From: Enterobacter cloacae
Lineage (GTDB): Bacteria > Pseudomonadota > Gammaproteobacteria > Enterobacterales > Enterobacteriaceae
Direction of reading: 5' to 3'
DNA: 64,000 bases
Assembly: GCF_013375935.1 (NCBI RefSeq)
Contig: NZ_CP056117.1
Location: 1,178,001-1,242,000 of the forward strand
In this document: one piece after another, positions 9,103 through 19,277 of the stretch
Layout: every line of letters starts with the position of its first letter
Numbering within the stretch: the first letter of the stretch is position 1
The notes under the pieces: generated by a model
The model's database searches: none
The model's input: only the letters and a program-made list of their open reading frames with translations
What the model was told of the DNA's origin: nothing
Position numbers and translations under genes: made by a program

Positions 9103-9124
9103 ATGCATCTTGCTTACCGATTAA

Positions 9125-9610
9125 CTACTCAATATCCAGCGCATCCTCGGAAAGGATAATGCCGGTATTGTCAGCGTAAAGGTGGTCGCCGGAGAAGAAG
9201 GTCACGCCGCCAAAATTAACGCGCACGTCGCTTTCGCCGATGCCGTCACCCGCCGCGCCTACCGGAATGGCCGCGATGGCCTGAATACCAATATCCAGGT
9301 CTTCCAGATCGTCCACCTGCCGCACGGAGCCGTAGACCACAATGCCTTCCCACTCGTTTTGCACGGCAAGGCGAGCGAGGTCCGCATCGATAAGCGCACG
9401 GCGCACCGAACCGCCACCGTCGACCAGCAGGACGCGGCCACGGCCGTTCTCTTCGAGCAGATCGTACAGCAACCCGTTGTCCTCGAAACATTTCACCGTA
9501 ATGATTTGCCCGCCAAACGACGACCGTCCGCCAAAGTTGGAGAACAGGGGTTCAACGACGTTGACATCTTCCTGGTAGATGTCGCAAAGCTCGGAGGTAT
9601 CGTATTTCAT
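9125..9610 (-). CDS. rraA: RNase E activity regulator A
   Basis: A 161-residue cytoplasmic protein that binds RNase E and inhibits its action on selected mRNAs; E. coli RraA also has 161 residues. The fold is shared with methyltransferase-like and HMG/CHA aldolase-like proteins. Recognisable segments are [19 protein letters not shown] at the N-terminus, the glycine-rich [20 protein letters not shown], and [20 protein letters not shown]. It lies just downstream of menA, leftward, as in E. coli. The terminator at 9068 follows it. Confidence 0.96.
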   Translation of the reverse strand: MKYDTSELCDIYQEDVNVVEPLFSNFGGRSSFGGQIITVKCFEDNGLLYDLLEENGRGRVLLVDGGGSVRRALIDADLARLAVQNEWEGIVVYGSVRQVDDLEDLDIGIQAIAAIPVGAAGDGIGESDVRVNFGGVTFFSGDHLYADNTGIILSEDALDIE

Positions 9611-9702
9611 AGGTTTAACGCTCTGTTGCTGCGAATGTGTTCAGTATATCGTGCGAAATGCGTTGTTGGCAAAATCATCAATTGTTAATTGATATTTGTC
9701 AG

Positions 9703-10623
9703 CTAACTGAGCGTCTGGCTTAAGACAATCCCGATGACGAACAGCAGGTTAGTCAGCAATGCGCCTTTTACGGTGCGCTCCAGCATCGGCGGCATGGCGG
9801 CCGGGCTGAGTTCACGCATGACAAAGCGGGCCTGTTTAATAAGCAGCGGTGCGGCGAGCACGAACAGCCAGCCCCACAGGCTGTACAGCGAAATCAGGTT
9901 AAACAGCGCCAGGCAAACCAGCGCGCCGATGAGCAGGCAGGCGTGATAGCGGCGTGCATTCACCGGCCCCAGACGCACGGCCAGCGTGTTTTTGCCGTTC
10001 TCACGATCGCTGTCGATGTCGCGCAGGTTGTTGATGTTAAGTACCGCCGTCGCCAGCAGGCCACAGGCGGTCGCGGGGAGGAACAGGGCAGGGATCACCG
10101 TATGCGCCTGTAAATACCAGCTTCCCATTACGCTTAGCCAGCCGAAGAACACCAGCACGGAAATATCGCCCAGGCCAATATATCCGTAAGGGCGCGTGCC
10201 AACGGTATAGGTAATGGCCGCGATAATAGCGAGCAGACCCAGCACCAGGAAGCCAATGAAATCGCTGGTGGTTTTCGAGGCGACCGTCACCAGCGCCAGC
10301 CCTGACAGACAAATCAGTACCACGGTGATAATCAGCGCGCGCTTCATCTGTGCCTGGGTAATCACCCCTTTTTGCATCCCGCGCAGTGGCCCGATACGGT
10401 CAGGCTTGTCGCTGCCTTTTACCGCATCGCCGTAGTCGTTCGCGAGGTTAGAGAGGATTTGCAGAAGTCCTGCGGTAATCAGCGCCAGACCCGCAACCAG
10501 CGGATCGAAATGGCCCTGCCACCAGGCAAGAGTGGTGCCGACAATAATGGCGGCAAAAGCCAGAGGAAGCGTTTTAGGACGCAGACTTTCGAGCCAGGCC
10601 TGCGTACGGCTGATATCAGTCAT
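9703..10623 (-). CDS. menA: 1,4-dihydroxy-2-naphthoate octaprenyltransferase
   Basis: Attaches the octaprenyl chain to 1,4-dihydroxy-2-naphthoate, the membrane step of menaquinone synthesis. The 306-residue protein belongs to the UbiA family: about eight to nine membrane segments and two aspartate-rich Mg2+/diphosphate-binding loops, NDYGDAVKGSDKPDRIGP near residue 64 and NLRDIDSDRENGKNTLAVR near residue 197. It is downstream of hslU in the leftward cluster hslV-hslU-menA-rraA, the usual enterobacterial order. Confidence 0.96.
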   Translation of the reverse strand: MTDISRTQAWLESLRPKTLPLAFAAIIVGTTLAWWQGHFDPLVAGLALITAGLLQILSNLANDYGDAVKGSDKPDRIGPLRGMQKGVITQAQMKRALIITVVLICLSGLALVTVASKTTSDFIGFLVLGLLAIIAAITYTVGTRPYGYIGLGDISVLVFFGWLSVMGSWYLQAHTVIPALFLPATACGLLATAVLNINNLRDIDSDRENGKNTLAVRLGPVNARRYHACLLIGALVCLALFNLISLYSLWGWLFVLAAPLLIKQARFVMRELSPAAMPPMLERTVKGALLTNLLFVIGIVLSQTLS

Positions 10624-10691
10624 AGTTATTTAGCCAATAAAAATGGGGGCCATAGCCCCCATCAACAGTGATGAAAATGCATTGAACGCGA

Positions 10692-12023
10692 TTATAGAAT
10701 AAAACGGCTCAGATCTTCATCTGCCACTAACGCATCCAGGTGTTTACCCACGTATTCTGCGTCAATGGTAATGCTTTGGCCGTTCAGGTCGCTTGCATCG
10801 TAAGAGATGTCTTCCATCAGGCGTTCCAGGACGGTATGCAGACGACGCGCACCGATGTTCTCGGTGGTTTCGTTGACCTGCCATGCGGCCTGGGCGATGC
10901 GCTTGATGCCATCGTCGGTGAACTCGATGTTCACGCCTTCGGTCGCCATCAGCGCTTTGTACTGTACGGTTACAGAGGCGTTTGGCTCGGTCAGGATGCG
11001 TTCGAAATCTTCGGTGGTCAGCGCCTGCAGCTCAACGCGGATTGGCAGACGACCCTGCAGCTCCGGGATCAGGTCAGACGGGCTGGCAATCTGGAACGCA
11101 CCAGAGGCGATAAACAGGATGTGGTCAGTTTTCACCATCCCGTGCTTGGTGGAGACGGTGCAGCCTTCCACCAGCGGCAGCAGGTCGCGCTGTACGCCTT
11201 CGCGGGAGACGTCCGGGCCGGACGCGTTTCCGCGCTTACAGATCTTGTCGATTTCGTCGATAAACACGATACCGTGCTGCTCAACCGCGTCGATAGCGTC
11301 CTGCTTCAGCTCTTCCGGGTTAACCAGCTTCGCGGCTTCTTCTTCAATCAGCAGCTTCATCGCGTCTTTGATTTTCAGCTTACGCGCTTTCTGCTTCTGG
11401 CCGCCCAGGTTCTGGAACATGGACTGTAGCTGGCTGGTCATCTCTTCCATGCCCGGAGGGGCCATGATTTCAACGCCCATTGGCGCGGCAGCGAGATCGA
11501 TTTCAATCTCTTTGTCGTCCAGCTCGCCTTCGCGCAGCTTTTTGCGGAATGCCTGACGCGCAGCGGAAGGTTCAGACTGCTGTTCAGCCTGGCCCCAGTT
11601 GTTTTTTGCCGGTGGGATCAGCACGTCGAGAATACGCTCTTCGGCCATCTCTTCAGCGCGATAGCGGTTTTTCTCGATAGCCTGGACGCGCACCATTTTA
11701 ATCGCGGAATCGGTCAGATCGCGGATGATGGAGTCCACTTCTTTACCCACGTAGCCCACTTCGGTGAACTTGGTGGCTTCTACTTTGATGAACGGCGCGT
11801 TAGCCAGTTTGGCCAGGCGACGGGCAATTTCGGTTTTACCGACACCGGTCGGGCCGATCATCAGGATATTTTTCGGCGTCACCTCGTGGCGCAGCTCTTC
11901 GTCGAGCTGCATACGACGCCAGCGGTTACGCAGGGCGATAGCCACGGAGCGCTTGGCGTTATCCTGGCCGATGATGTGTTTGTTCAGTTCGCTGACAATT
12001 TCGCGTGGGGTCATTTCAGACAT
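10692..12023 (-). CDS. hslU: HslU ATPase subunit of the HslUV protease
   Basis: AAA+ unfoldase that feeds substrates to the HslV peptidase. At 443 residues it has the E. coli length. It shows Walker [10 protein letters not shown] at about 57-65, the substrate-contacting pore motif YVGKE, the intermediate I-domain (about 110-240, charged, with the [18 protein letters not shown] stretch), Walker [10 protein letters not shown], sensor and C-terminal elements, and the C-terminal LSRFIL tail that inserts into HslV and activates it. It starts nine bases after the hslV stop and is co-transcribed from the heat-shock promoter upstream of hslV. Confidence 0.98.
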   Translation of the reverse strand: MSEMTPREIVSELNKHIIGQDNAKRSVAIALRNRWRRMQLDEELRHEVTPKNILMIGPTGVGKTEIARRLAKLANAPFIKVEATKFTEVGYVGKEVDSIIRDLTDSAIKMVRVQAIEKNRYRAEEMAEERILDVLIPPAKNNWGQAEQQSEPSAARQAFRKKLREGELDDKEIEIDLAAAPMGVEIMAPPGMEEMTSQLQSMFQNLGGQKQKARKLKIKDAMKLLIEEEAAKLVNPEELKQDAIDAVEQHGIVFIDEIDKICKRGNASGPDVSREGVQRDLLPLVEGCTVSTKHGMVKTDHILFIASGAFQIASPSDLIPELQGRLPIRVELQALTTEDFERILTEPNASVTVQYKALMATEGVNIEFTDDGIKRIAQAAWQVNETTENIGARRLHTVLERLMEDISYDASDLNGQSITIDAEYVGKHLDALVADEDLSRFIL

Positions 12024-12032
12024 GGGCGATCC

Positions 12033-12563
12033 TTACGCTTTAGACGGTAATTCTTCGATGGTGTGATTGTGGTTGGTATAGATGCAGATATCACCTGCAA
12101 TATCCAACGCTTTCACCGCGATATCGCGCGCGTTCATGTCGGTATTTTCCAACAGCGCACGGGCTGCAGCCTGGGCGTACGGGCCGCCAGAGCCGATGGC
12201 AATCAGGTCGTTTTCTGGCTGAACCACGTCACCGTTACCGGTGATGATCAGTGAGGCGTTTTCGTCGGCCACGGCCAGCAGCGCTTCGAGCTTGCGCAGC
12301 ATGCGGTCGGTACGCCAGTCTTTTGCCAGCTCAACGGCGGCTTTCACCAGATGGCCCTGATGCATTTCCAGCTTGCGTTCAAACAGTTCAAACAGCGTAA
12401 AGGCATCCGCCGTGCCGCCTGCGAAACCGGCGATCACCTTATCGTTATAAAGACGACGCACTTTCTTCACGTTGCCTTTCATGACGGTATTACCCAGCGT
12501 GGCCTGGCCATCACCGGCAATTACCACCTGGCCGTTACGGCGTACACTTACTATTGTTGTCAC
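12033..12563 (-). CDS. hslV: HslV threonine peptidase subunit
   Basis: Proteasome-like peptidase that forms a double hexamer capped by HslU. The 176-residue protein starts with a GTG codon; after removal of the initiator Met the exposed Thr ([19 protein letters not shown]) is the catalytic nucleophile. Lys33 in the [10 protein letters not shown] segment and [14 protein letters not shown] are the other active-site and core motifs. A sigma-32 promoter sits about 75-100 bp upstream (12634-12661), in agreement with its known role as a heat-shock operon. Confidence 0.97.
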   Translation of the reverse strand: MTTIVSVRRNGQVVIAGDGQATLGNTVMKGNVKKVRRLYNDKVIAGFAGGTADAFTLFELFERKLEMHQGHLVKAAVELAKDWRTDRMLRKLEALLAVADENASLIITGNGDVVQPENDLIAIGSGGPYAQAAARALLENTDMNARDIAVKALDIAGDICIYTNHNHTIEELPSKA

Positions 12564-12633
12564 GAGCAGACCCCCTGGTTACAAATTCGGGAAACAGAAG
12601 CCCTGAGCCTGTGCTCAGGGCTGAATTAAATGA

Positions 12634-12661
12634 TAGATGGGGGAGATTTTGGGGGTTTCAA
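12634..12661 (-). promoter_or_regulatory. sigma-32 promoter of hslVU
   Basis: Read leftward: TTGAAA (12661-12656), 13-base spacer, CCCCATCTA (12642-12634). This fits the heat-shock consensus CTTGAAA-N11-16-CCCCATNTA closely. The -35 element overlaps the last codon and the stop codon of ftsN (12658-12660). Confidence 0.8.
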
Positions 12662-13626
12662 CCCCCGGAGGCGAGTCGAATGCAGTTTGTGTGGCCAGCC
12701 ACTTTCAAACGGGAAATGGTGCCATCGGCATTTTCTTTGCCTTTGACCGGGCCAATCACCACGCGATTCCAGCCGTTGTTGGTGGTGATGCGTGAGTCGA
12801 ATCCTTCAAATGCCAGCTGAGCACGCACCGTTTCTGCCTGCTCTGCGCCTTTAAATGAACCGCACTGAACCATCCAGCGACGTTCATCCTTTTTCTCAGC
12901 CGTCTGCTTTGGTGCTTCGGTCTCTCTGGCGACCGGCGCAGCCTGCTGCGTTTTAGGCTGTTGCGCGGTCGTATGCGCAGGCGTCTGCAGCAGATCCTGA
13001 TACGGCTGAGCCGTTTGCTTTTGCGGCTGCACTTTCGGCTGCTGCTGGACAGGCTGCGTTTGTGCGGTACGCGTCTGCTGCTGCGGTTGCGTGCGCGGCT
13101 GTTGTACCGGCTGCGTTTGCGTCCACTGCTGCTGTTGCGTTTGCTGCTGAGCCTGACGCTGGCGCTGCAACGTTTGCTGACGCTGCGCCGGGGTTTGTTC
13201 ATTCCACGGCACTTCGTTCAGCTGCGTAGGCTGCTGGCGCATGTCCGCCTGCATCTGGGCAAGCAGTTGACGCTGTTCGTCCGTCAGCTGGTCGGCATTC
13301 TTCACTTCTCCCCCGGCTGAGGGCTCGGTAGGCGCACGTACGCCAGGCTGGCGGCTTTCCAGCTCTTTAATGTAGCGCCAGCGCTCTTCAGGCTTCGGAG
13401 GCAGGCCGTTGCCGACAACCTTATTACCCTGAAGGGCTTCAGACTCTTCTTTTTTATGGTGCGTAATGAAGTAGAGGCCGCCAATAAAGGCCACCAGCAC
13501 AGCCGCAGCAATGGCGACCATAGCTGGCGAGACAGCAGACAGGCTACGTTGCTTGCTTTTTGAACTACTCTTTTTGCGTCGCGAAGGTGCCGGCTGGCCG
13601 CGACGTACATAATCTCGTTGTGCCAC
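12658..13626 (-). CDS. ftsN: cell division protein FtsN
   Basis: A bitopic inner-membrane protein that triggers septal peptidoglycan synthesis and binds denuded glycan at the septum. The 322-residue protein starts with GTG, as in E. coli. It has a short basic cytoplasmic tail (MAQRDYVRRGQPAPSRRKK), one membrane segment MVAIAAAVLVAFIGGLYFI at about 36-54, and a periplasmic stalk. Within the stalk are the essential helix region near PEERWRYIKELESRQPG and a long Gln/Thr/Pro-rich linker (about 130-235). A C-terminal SPOR domain (RRWMVQCGSFKGAEQAETV to the end) completes it. The linker differs in length and sequence from E. coli, as expected for low-complexity sequence. Confidence 0.97.
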   Translation of the reverse strand: MAQRDYVRRGQPAPSRRKKSSSKSKQRSLSAVSPAMVAIAAAVLVAFIGGLYFITHHKKEESEALQGNKVVGNGLPPKPEERWRYIKELESRQPGVRAPTEPSAGGEVKNADQLTDEQRQLLAQMQADMRQQPTQLNEVPWNEQTPAQRQQTLQRQRQAQQQTQQQQWTQTQPVQQPRTQPQQQTRTAQTQPVQQQPKVQPQKQTAQPYQDLLQTPAHTTAQQPKTQQAAPVARETEAPKQTAEKKDERRWMVQCGSFKGAEQAETVRAQLAFEGFDSRITTNNGWNRVVIGPVKGKENADGTISRLKVAGHTNCIRLASGG

Positions 13627-13718
13627 TATCGTTTCGCTGTATTTATTCGTTCGTCAGCCCGCCATGTTACTTAAGCGACGGGGCTTTGACCAGATAAGGG
13701 TGCCGAAAGGTATTTACT

Positions 13719-14744
13719 TTAAGTTAATGCCTGGGTAGAGCCACGTACAATTAGCTCACAGTCCAGTAGCCGTGACCCGCTGCTAACTGTTTGACCGTGC
13801 AGCTGATCGAGCAAAAGCAGCATCGCTTCCCGGCCGATGTCATACCGCGGTTGTGCGACGGTAGAAAGCGGCGGATCGCAAAATTCCGAAAGTGAAATAT
13901 TATCAAAGCCGATAATCGACAGATCCTGCGGCACGCGCAGGCCCCGGCGCTTAGCGTACGATAAGGCACCCAGCGCCATCACGTCGCTGTGACAGAAGAC
14001 CGCGGTAGGCGGCTCCGGCAAGGCCAGCAGTTTTTCCAGCGCCTGTCCGCCTGCTTCAAAGGTGAAATCACCGCGCGCAATGTAGTGCGGATCGACGACA
14101 GCACCGGTACGGCGCAGCGCCTGAACATAGCCCTGCAGGCGATAATGGCACAGCGGCATCTCTTCCGGCCCGGCAATACAGCCGATACGCTTATGCCCCA
14201 GCTCCTGAAGATAGTTCACGGCGTTAAACGCGGCGGTCAGGTTGTCGATATGCACCGTCGGCAGCTCCAGCTCCGGCGCGAACTCGTTAGCCATTACCAT
14301 CGGCGGCAAATTGCGCTGTTCCTCGATGCTGGCATCAAACGGCAGGCGTGAGCCAAGCAGCAACATGCCGTCAATCTGCTTGGTGATAATCAGGTCAATG
14401 AACGTTTTTTCCTGCTGGTTCTGATGGGCGCAGTCGCCAATCAGCACCAGATAGCCCTGGGCTGCGGCCGTCACTTCAATGCCGCGGATAATTTCACTAA
14501 AGAAGGGATCGCAGATATCCGGCACAATCACCAGAATGGTACGGGATTCATTGCGTTTCACGTTGCGCCCCATGGCCTGCGGGAAATAACCGACCTCGAG
14601 CGCCGCCTTTTCAACCCGGTTTCGGGTCGCCTGGGAGACTTTGTCAGGGTTCATCAATGCGCGGGACACGGTTGCCGTTGAAACTTGTGCTTTCTCGGCA
14701 ACGTCTTTCATGGTCGCCGGGGCAACCTCTTTCCTGGACTTCAA
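13719..14744 (-). CDS. cytR: CytR nucleoside-regulon repressor
   Basis: LacI-family repressor that acts with CRP at genes for nucleoside uptake and catabolism and is relieved by cytidine. The N-terminal helix-turn-helix is ATMKDVAEKAQVSTATVSRA; the periplasmic-binding-protein-like effector domain follows from about residue 65. I place the start at a TTG (14744) because GGAG lies seven bases before it and the resulting 341 residues equal E. coli CytR. The open frame continues to 14786 with an unlikely extra segment. It lies between ftsN and priA as in E. coli. Confidence 0.95.
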   Translation of the reverse strand: MKSRKEVAPATMKDVAEKAQVSTATVSRALMNPDKVSQATRNRVEKAALEVGYFPQAMGRNVKRNESRTILVIVPDICDPFFSEIIRGIEVTAAAQGYLVLIGDCAHQNQQEKTFIDLIITKQIDGMLLLGSRLPFDASIEEQRNLPPMVMANEFAPELELPTVHIDNLTAAFNAVNYLQELGHKRIGCIAGPEEMPLCHYRLQGYVQALRRTGAVVDPHYIARGDFTFEAGGQALEKLLALPEPPTAVFCHSDVMALGALSYAKRRGLRVPQDLSIIGFDNISLSEFCDPPLSTVAQPRYDIGREAMLLLLDQLHGQTVSSGSRLLDCELIVRGSTQALT

Positions 14745-14863
14745 CGTCTTCTCCTCGCCTGAACACCGAACTGGGGACATCACCATTTTTACAGATAGTT
14801 AATGGAATCGGTTACAGAATTTTCATAAAAAGTGTGAGGCGCGTTAAATTTTTCGATCCGCAT

Positions 14864-17188
<2,325 letters not shown>

Positions 17189-17259
17189 TTACATTCAACA
17201 TCGCGTGGTGTCTGGCGTTAGGGCTGGAAGAGCGACGCGGCCTTAACTGAGGTTCTCCC

Positions 17260-17472
17260 ATGAAAAAAGATATTCACCCGAAATACGAAATGATTACTGC
17301 AAACTGCTCTTGCGGTAACTCTATCCAGATCCGCTCTACCGTGGGTCACGATCTGAACCTGGACGTGTGCGGCAAATGCCACCCGTTCTACACTGGTAAG
17401 CAGCGTGATGTTGCAACCGGTGGCCGTGTTGACCGCTTCAACAAGCGTTTCAGCATCCCGGGCGCTAAATAA
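17260..17472 (+). CDS. rpmE: 50S ribosomal protein L31
   Basis: A 70-residue ribosomal protein bridging the two subunits. This is the zinc-containing (C+) form: Cys16, Cys18, Cys37 and Cys40 lie in [10 protein letters not shown] and [13 protein letters not shown], unlike the zinc-free YkgM-type paralogue. The N-terminus [10 protein letters not shown] is typical. It is read alone, diverging from priA and converging with metJ, and is followed by a strong terminator. Confidence 0.98.
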   Translation: MKKDIHPKYEMITANCSCGNSIQIRSTVGHDLNLDVCGKCHPFYTGKQRDVATGGRVDRFNKRFSIPGAK

Positions 17473-17480
17473 GTTTCCCG

Positions 17481-17509
17481 AAAAAAAGGCACCGCGAGGT
17501 GCCTTTTTT
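17481..17509. terminator. bidirectional terminator between rpmE and metJ
   Basis: AAAAAAAGGCACC, a CGCGA loop and GGTGCCTTTTTT. The A and T runs on either side let it serve both converging genes. Confidence 0.9.
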
Positions 17510-17520
17510 GTATCCGCTTA

Positions 17521-17838
17521 TCAGTATTCCCACGTCTCCGGGTCGATACCCAGTTCACGCATGATCACCTTCGCCTCTTCCGGGATTTCGTCACTACGCT
17601 CTTTGCGCAGATCGTCATCGTTCGGCAACGGTTGGCCGGTAAACGCATGCAGGAACGCTTCGCAAAGCAGTTCGCTGTTGGTTGCGTGACGCAGGTTGTT
17701 CACCTGACGACGCGTACGTTCATCGGTGAGGATCTTCAACACCTTCAGAGGAATGGAAACCGTAATTTTCTTTACTTGCTCACTCTTCTTACCGTGCTCA
17801 GCGTATGGGCTGATATATTCGCCGCTCCATTCAGCCAT
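17521..17838 (-). CDS. metJ: methionine repressor MetJ
   Basis: A 105-residue ribbon-helix-helix repressor that binds tandem 8-bp met boxes with S-adenosylmethionine as corepressor. The DNA-contacting beta strand is [19 protein letters not shown], the SAM-binding helices include [19 protein letters not shown], and the C-terminus is GIDPETWEY. Length and sequence are those of the enterobacterial family. It diverges from metB, and the met boxes at 18030-18061 sit between them, so it should repress metBL and itself. Confidence 0.98.
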   Translation of the reverse strand: MAEWSGEYISPYAEHGKKSEQVKKITVSIPLKVLKILTDERTRRQVNNLRHATNSELLCEAFLHAFTGQPLPNDDDLRKERSDEIPEEAKVIMRELGIDPETWEY

Positions 17839-18029
17839 GAGATACCTTTAATCCTCTCAGTCATTAATCTAAAGGTGCAAAACCGGTAACTGACGGTTTT
17901 GAACCGTAATCTTGCGTAGTTTACCGTAGAGACGATACCGAGGCACGGATATTGCCGCTGCAGCGTGTCCTAAAGCATATAATTTTAACGGCTATTTGCG
18001 CATTGCTCAATCTATACGCAAAGAAGTTT

Positions 18030-18061
18030 AGATGTCCAGATGTATTGACGTCCATACTTTC
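18030..18061. promoter_or_regulatory. tandem met boxes, metJ-metB control region
   Basis: Four adjacent 8-bp units, AGATGTCC, AGATGTAT, TGACGTCC and ATACTTTC, approximate the MetJ consensus AGACGTCT. They lie about 55-85 bp before the metB start, where MetJ-SAM would block the metBL promoter. Confidence 0.75.
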
Positions 18062-18114
18062 AATGTTTACTCTGGTGACTGACTTTTCACCTCATTCGCC
18101 AGGAAGCCCTCACC

Positions 18115-19275
18115 ATGACGCGTAAACAGGCCACTATCGCAGTGCGTAGCGGATTAAATGATGACGAGCAGTACGGCTGCGTAGTCCCGCCCATTCATCT
18201 TTCCAGTACCTATAACTTCACCGGATTTAATGAACCCCGCGCGCATGATTACTCGCGTCGCGGCAACCCTACGCGTGACGTGACCCAGCGCGCGCTGGCG
18301 GAGCTGGAAGGTGGCGCAGGTGCAGTATTAACCAATACCGGCATGTCCGCTATTCACCTGGTGACAACGGTTTTCCTGAAGCCGGGCGACCTGCTGGTTG
18401 CGCCGCACGACTGCTACGGCGGCAGCTATCGTCTTTTTGATAGCCTGGCGAAACGCGGCTGCTACCGCGTGCTGTTTGTCGATCAAAACGACGAACAGGC
18501 GCTAAAACAGGCGCTGGCCGAGCGGCCGAAGCTGGTTCTGGTGGAAAGTCCAAGCAATCCACTGCTGCGCGTCGTCGATATTGCGAAAATTTGTCAGCTC
18601 GCAAGGGATGCGGGAGCGATAAGTGTAGTGGATAATACGTTCCTCAGTCCGGCCCTTCAGAACCCACTCGCACTGGGTGCCGATCTGGTGTTGCATTCAT
18701 GCACTAAATATCTGAACGGCCATTCTGACGTGGTAGCGGGCGTGGTGATTGCCAAAGATCCCGACGTTGTCACGGAACTGGCATGGTGGGCCAATAACAT
18801 TGGCGTCACCGCAGGTGCGTTCGACAGCTACCTGCTGCTGCGCGGCATCCGTACGCTTTCTCCGCGTATGGACGTGGCGCAGCGCAATGCCCAGGCGATT
18901 GTCGATTTCCTGAAAACCCAGCCGCTGGTGAAGAAGCTCTATCACCCGTCGCTGCCGGAAAACCAGGGGCACGAGATTGCCGCGCGCCAGCAGAAGGGAT
19001 TTGGCGCGATGTTAAGTTTTGAACTGGACGGCGACGAGCAAACGCTGCGTCGCTTCCTGAGCGGGCTGTCATTGTTTACGCTGGCGGAATCCTTAGGTGG
19101 GGTTGAAAGCTTGATCTCCCACGCCGCGACCATGACGCACGCGGGTATGGCACCAGAAGCACGTGCCGCCGCCGGGATTTCCGAGACGCTATTGCGTATC
19201 TCGACCGGTATTGAAGATTCTGAAGATTTAATTGCCGATCTGGAAAATGGCTTCCGGGTCGCAGCCAAGGGGTAA
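18115..19275 (+). CDS. metB: cystathionine gamma-synthase
   Basis: Condenses O-succinylhomoserine with cysteine to cystathionine, the transsulfuration step of methionine synthesis. A PLP enzyme of the Cys/Met metabolism family, 386 residues as in E. coli. Lys198 in LVLHSCTKYLNGHSDVV forms the PLP aldimine; YSRRGNPTRD binds the cofactor phosphate from the neighbouring subunit; Asp173 in VVDNTFLSP contacts the ring nitrogen. It is followed two bases later by metL, forming the metBL operon under MetJ. Confidence 0.98.
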   Translation: MTRKQATIAVRSGLNDDEQYGCVVPPIHLSSTYNFTGFNEPRAHDYSRRGNPTRDVTQRALAELEGGAGAVLTNTGMSAIHLVTTVFLKPGDLLVAPHDCYGGSYRLFDSLAKRGCYRVLFVDQNDEQALKQALAERPKLVLVESPSNPLLRVVDIAKICQLARDAGAISVVDNTFLSPALQNPLALGADLVLHSCTKYLNGHSDVVAGVVIAKDPDVVTELAWWANNIGVTAGAFDSYLLLRGIRTLSPRMDVAQRNAQAIVDFLKTQPLVKKLYHPSLPENQGHEIAARQQKGFGAMLSFELDGDEQTLRRFLSGLSLFTLAESLGGVESLISHAATMTHAGMAPEARAAAGISETLLRISTGIEDSEDLIADLENGFRVAAKG

Positions 19276-19277
19276 TC

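Noticed and set aside
12961..13320. CTG/CAG-rich stretch suggestive of a tandem repeat
   Set aside because: It encodes the Gln/Thr/Pro-rich linker of FtsN; units are irregular and the ORF on the opposite strand is a by-product.
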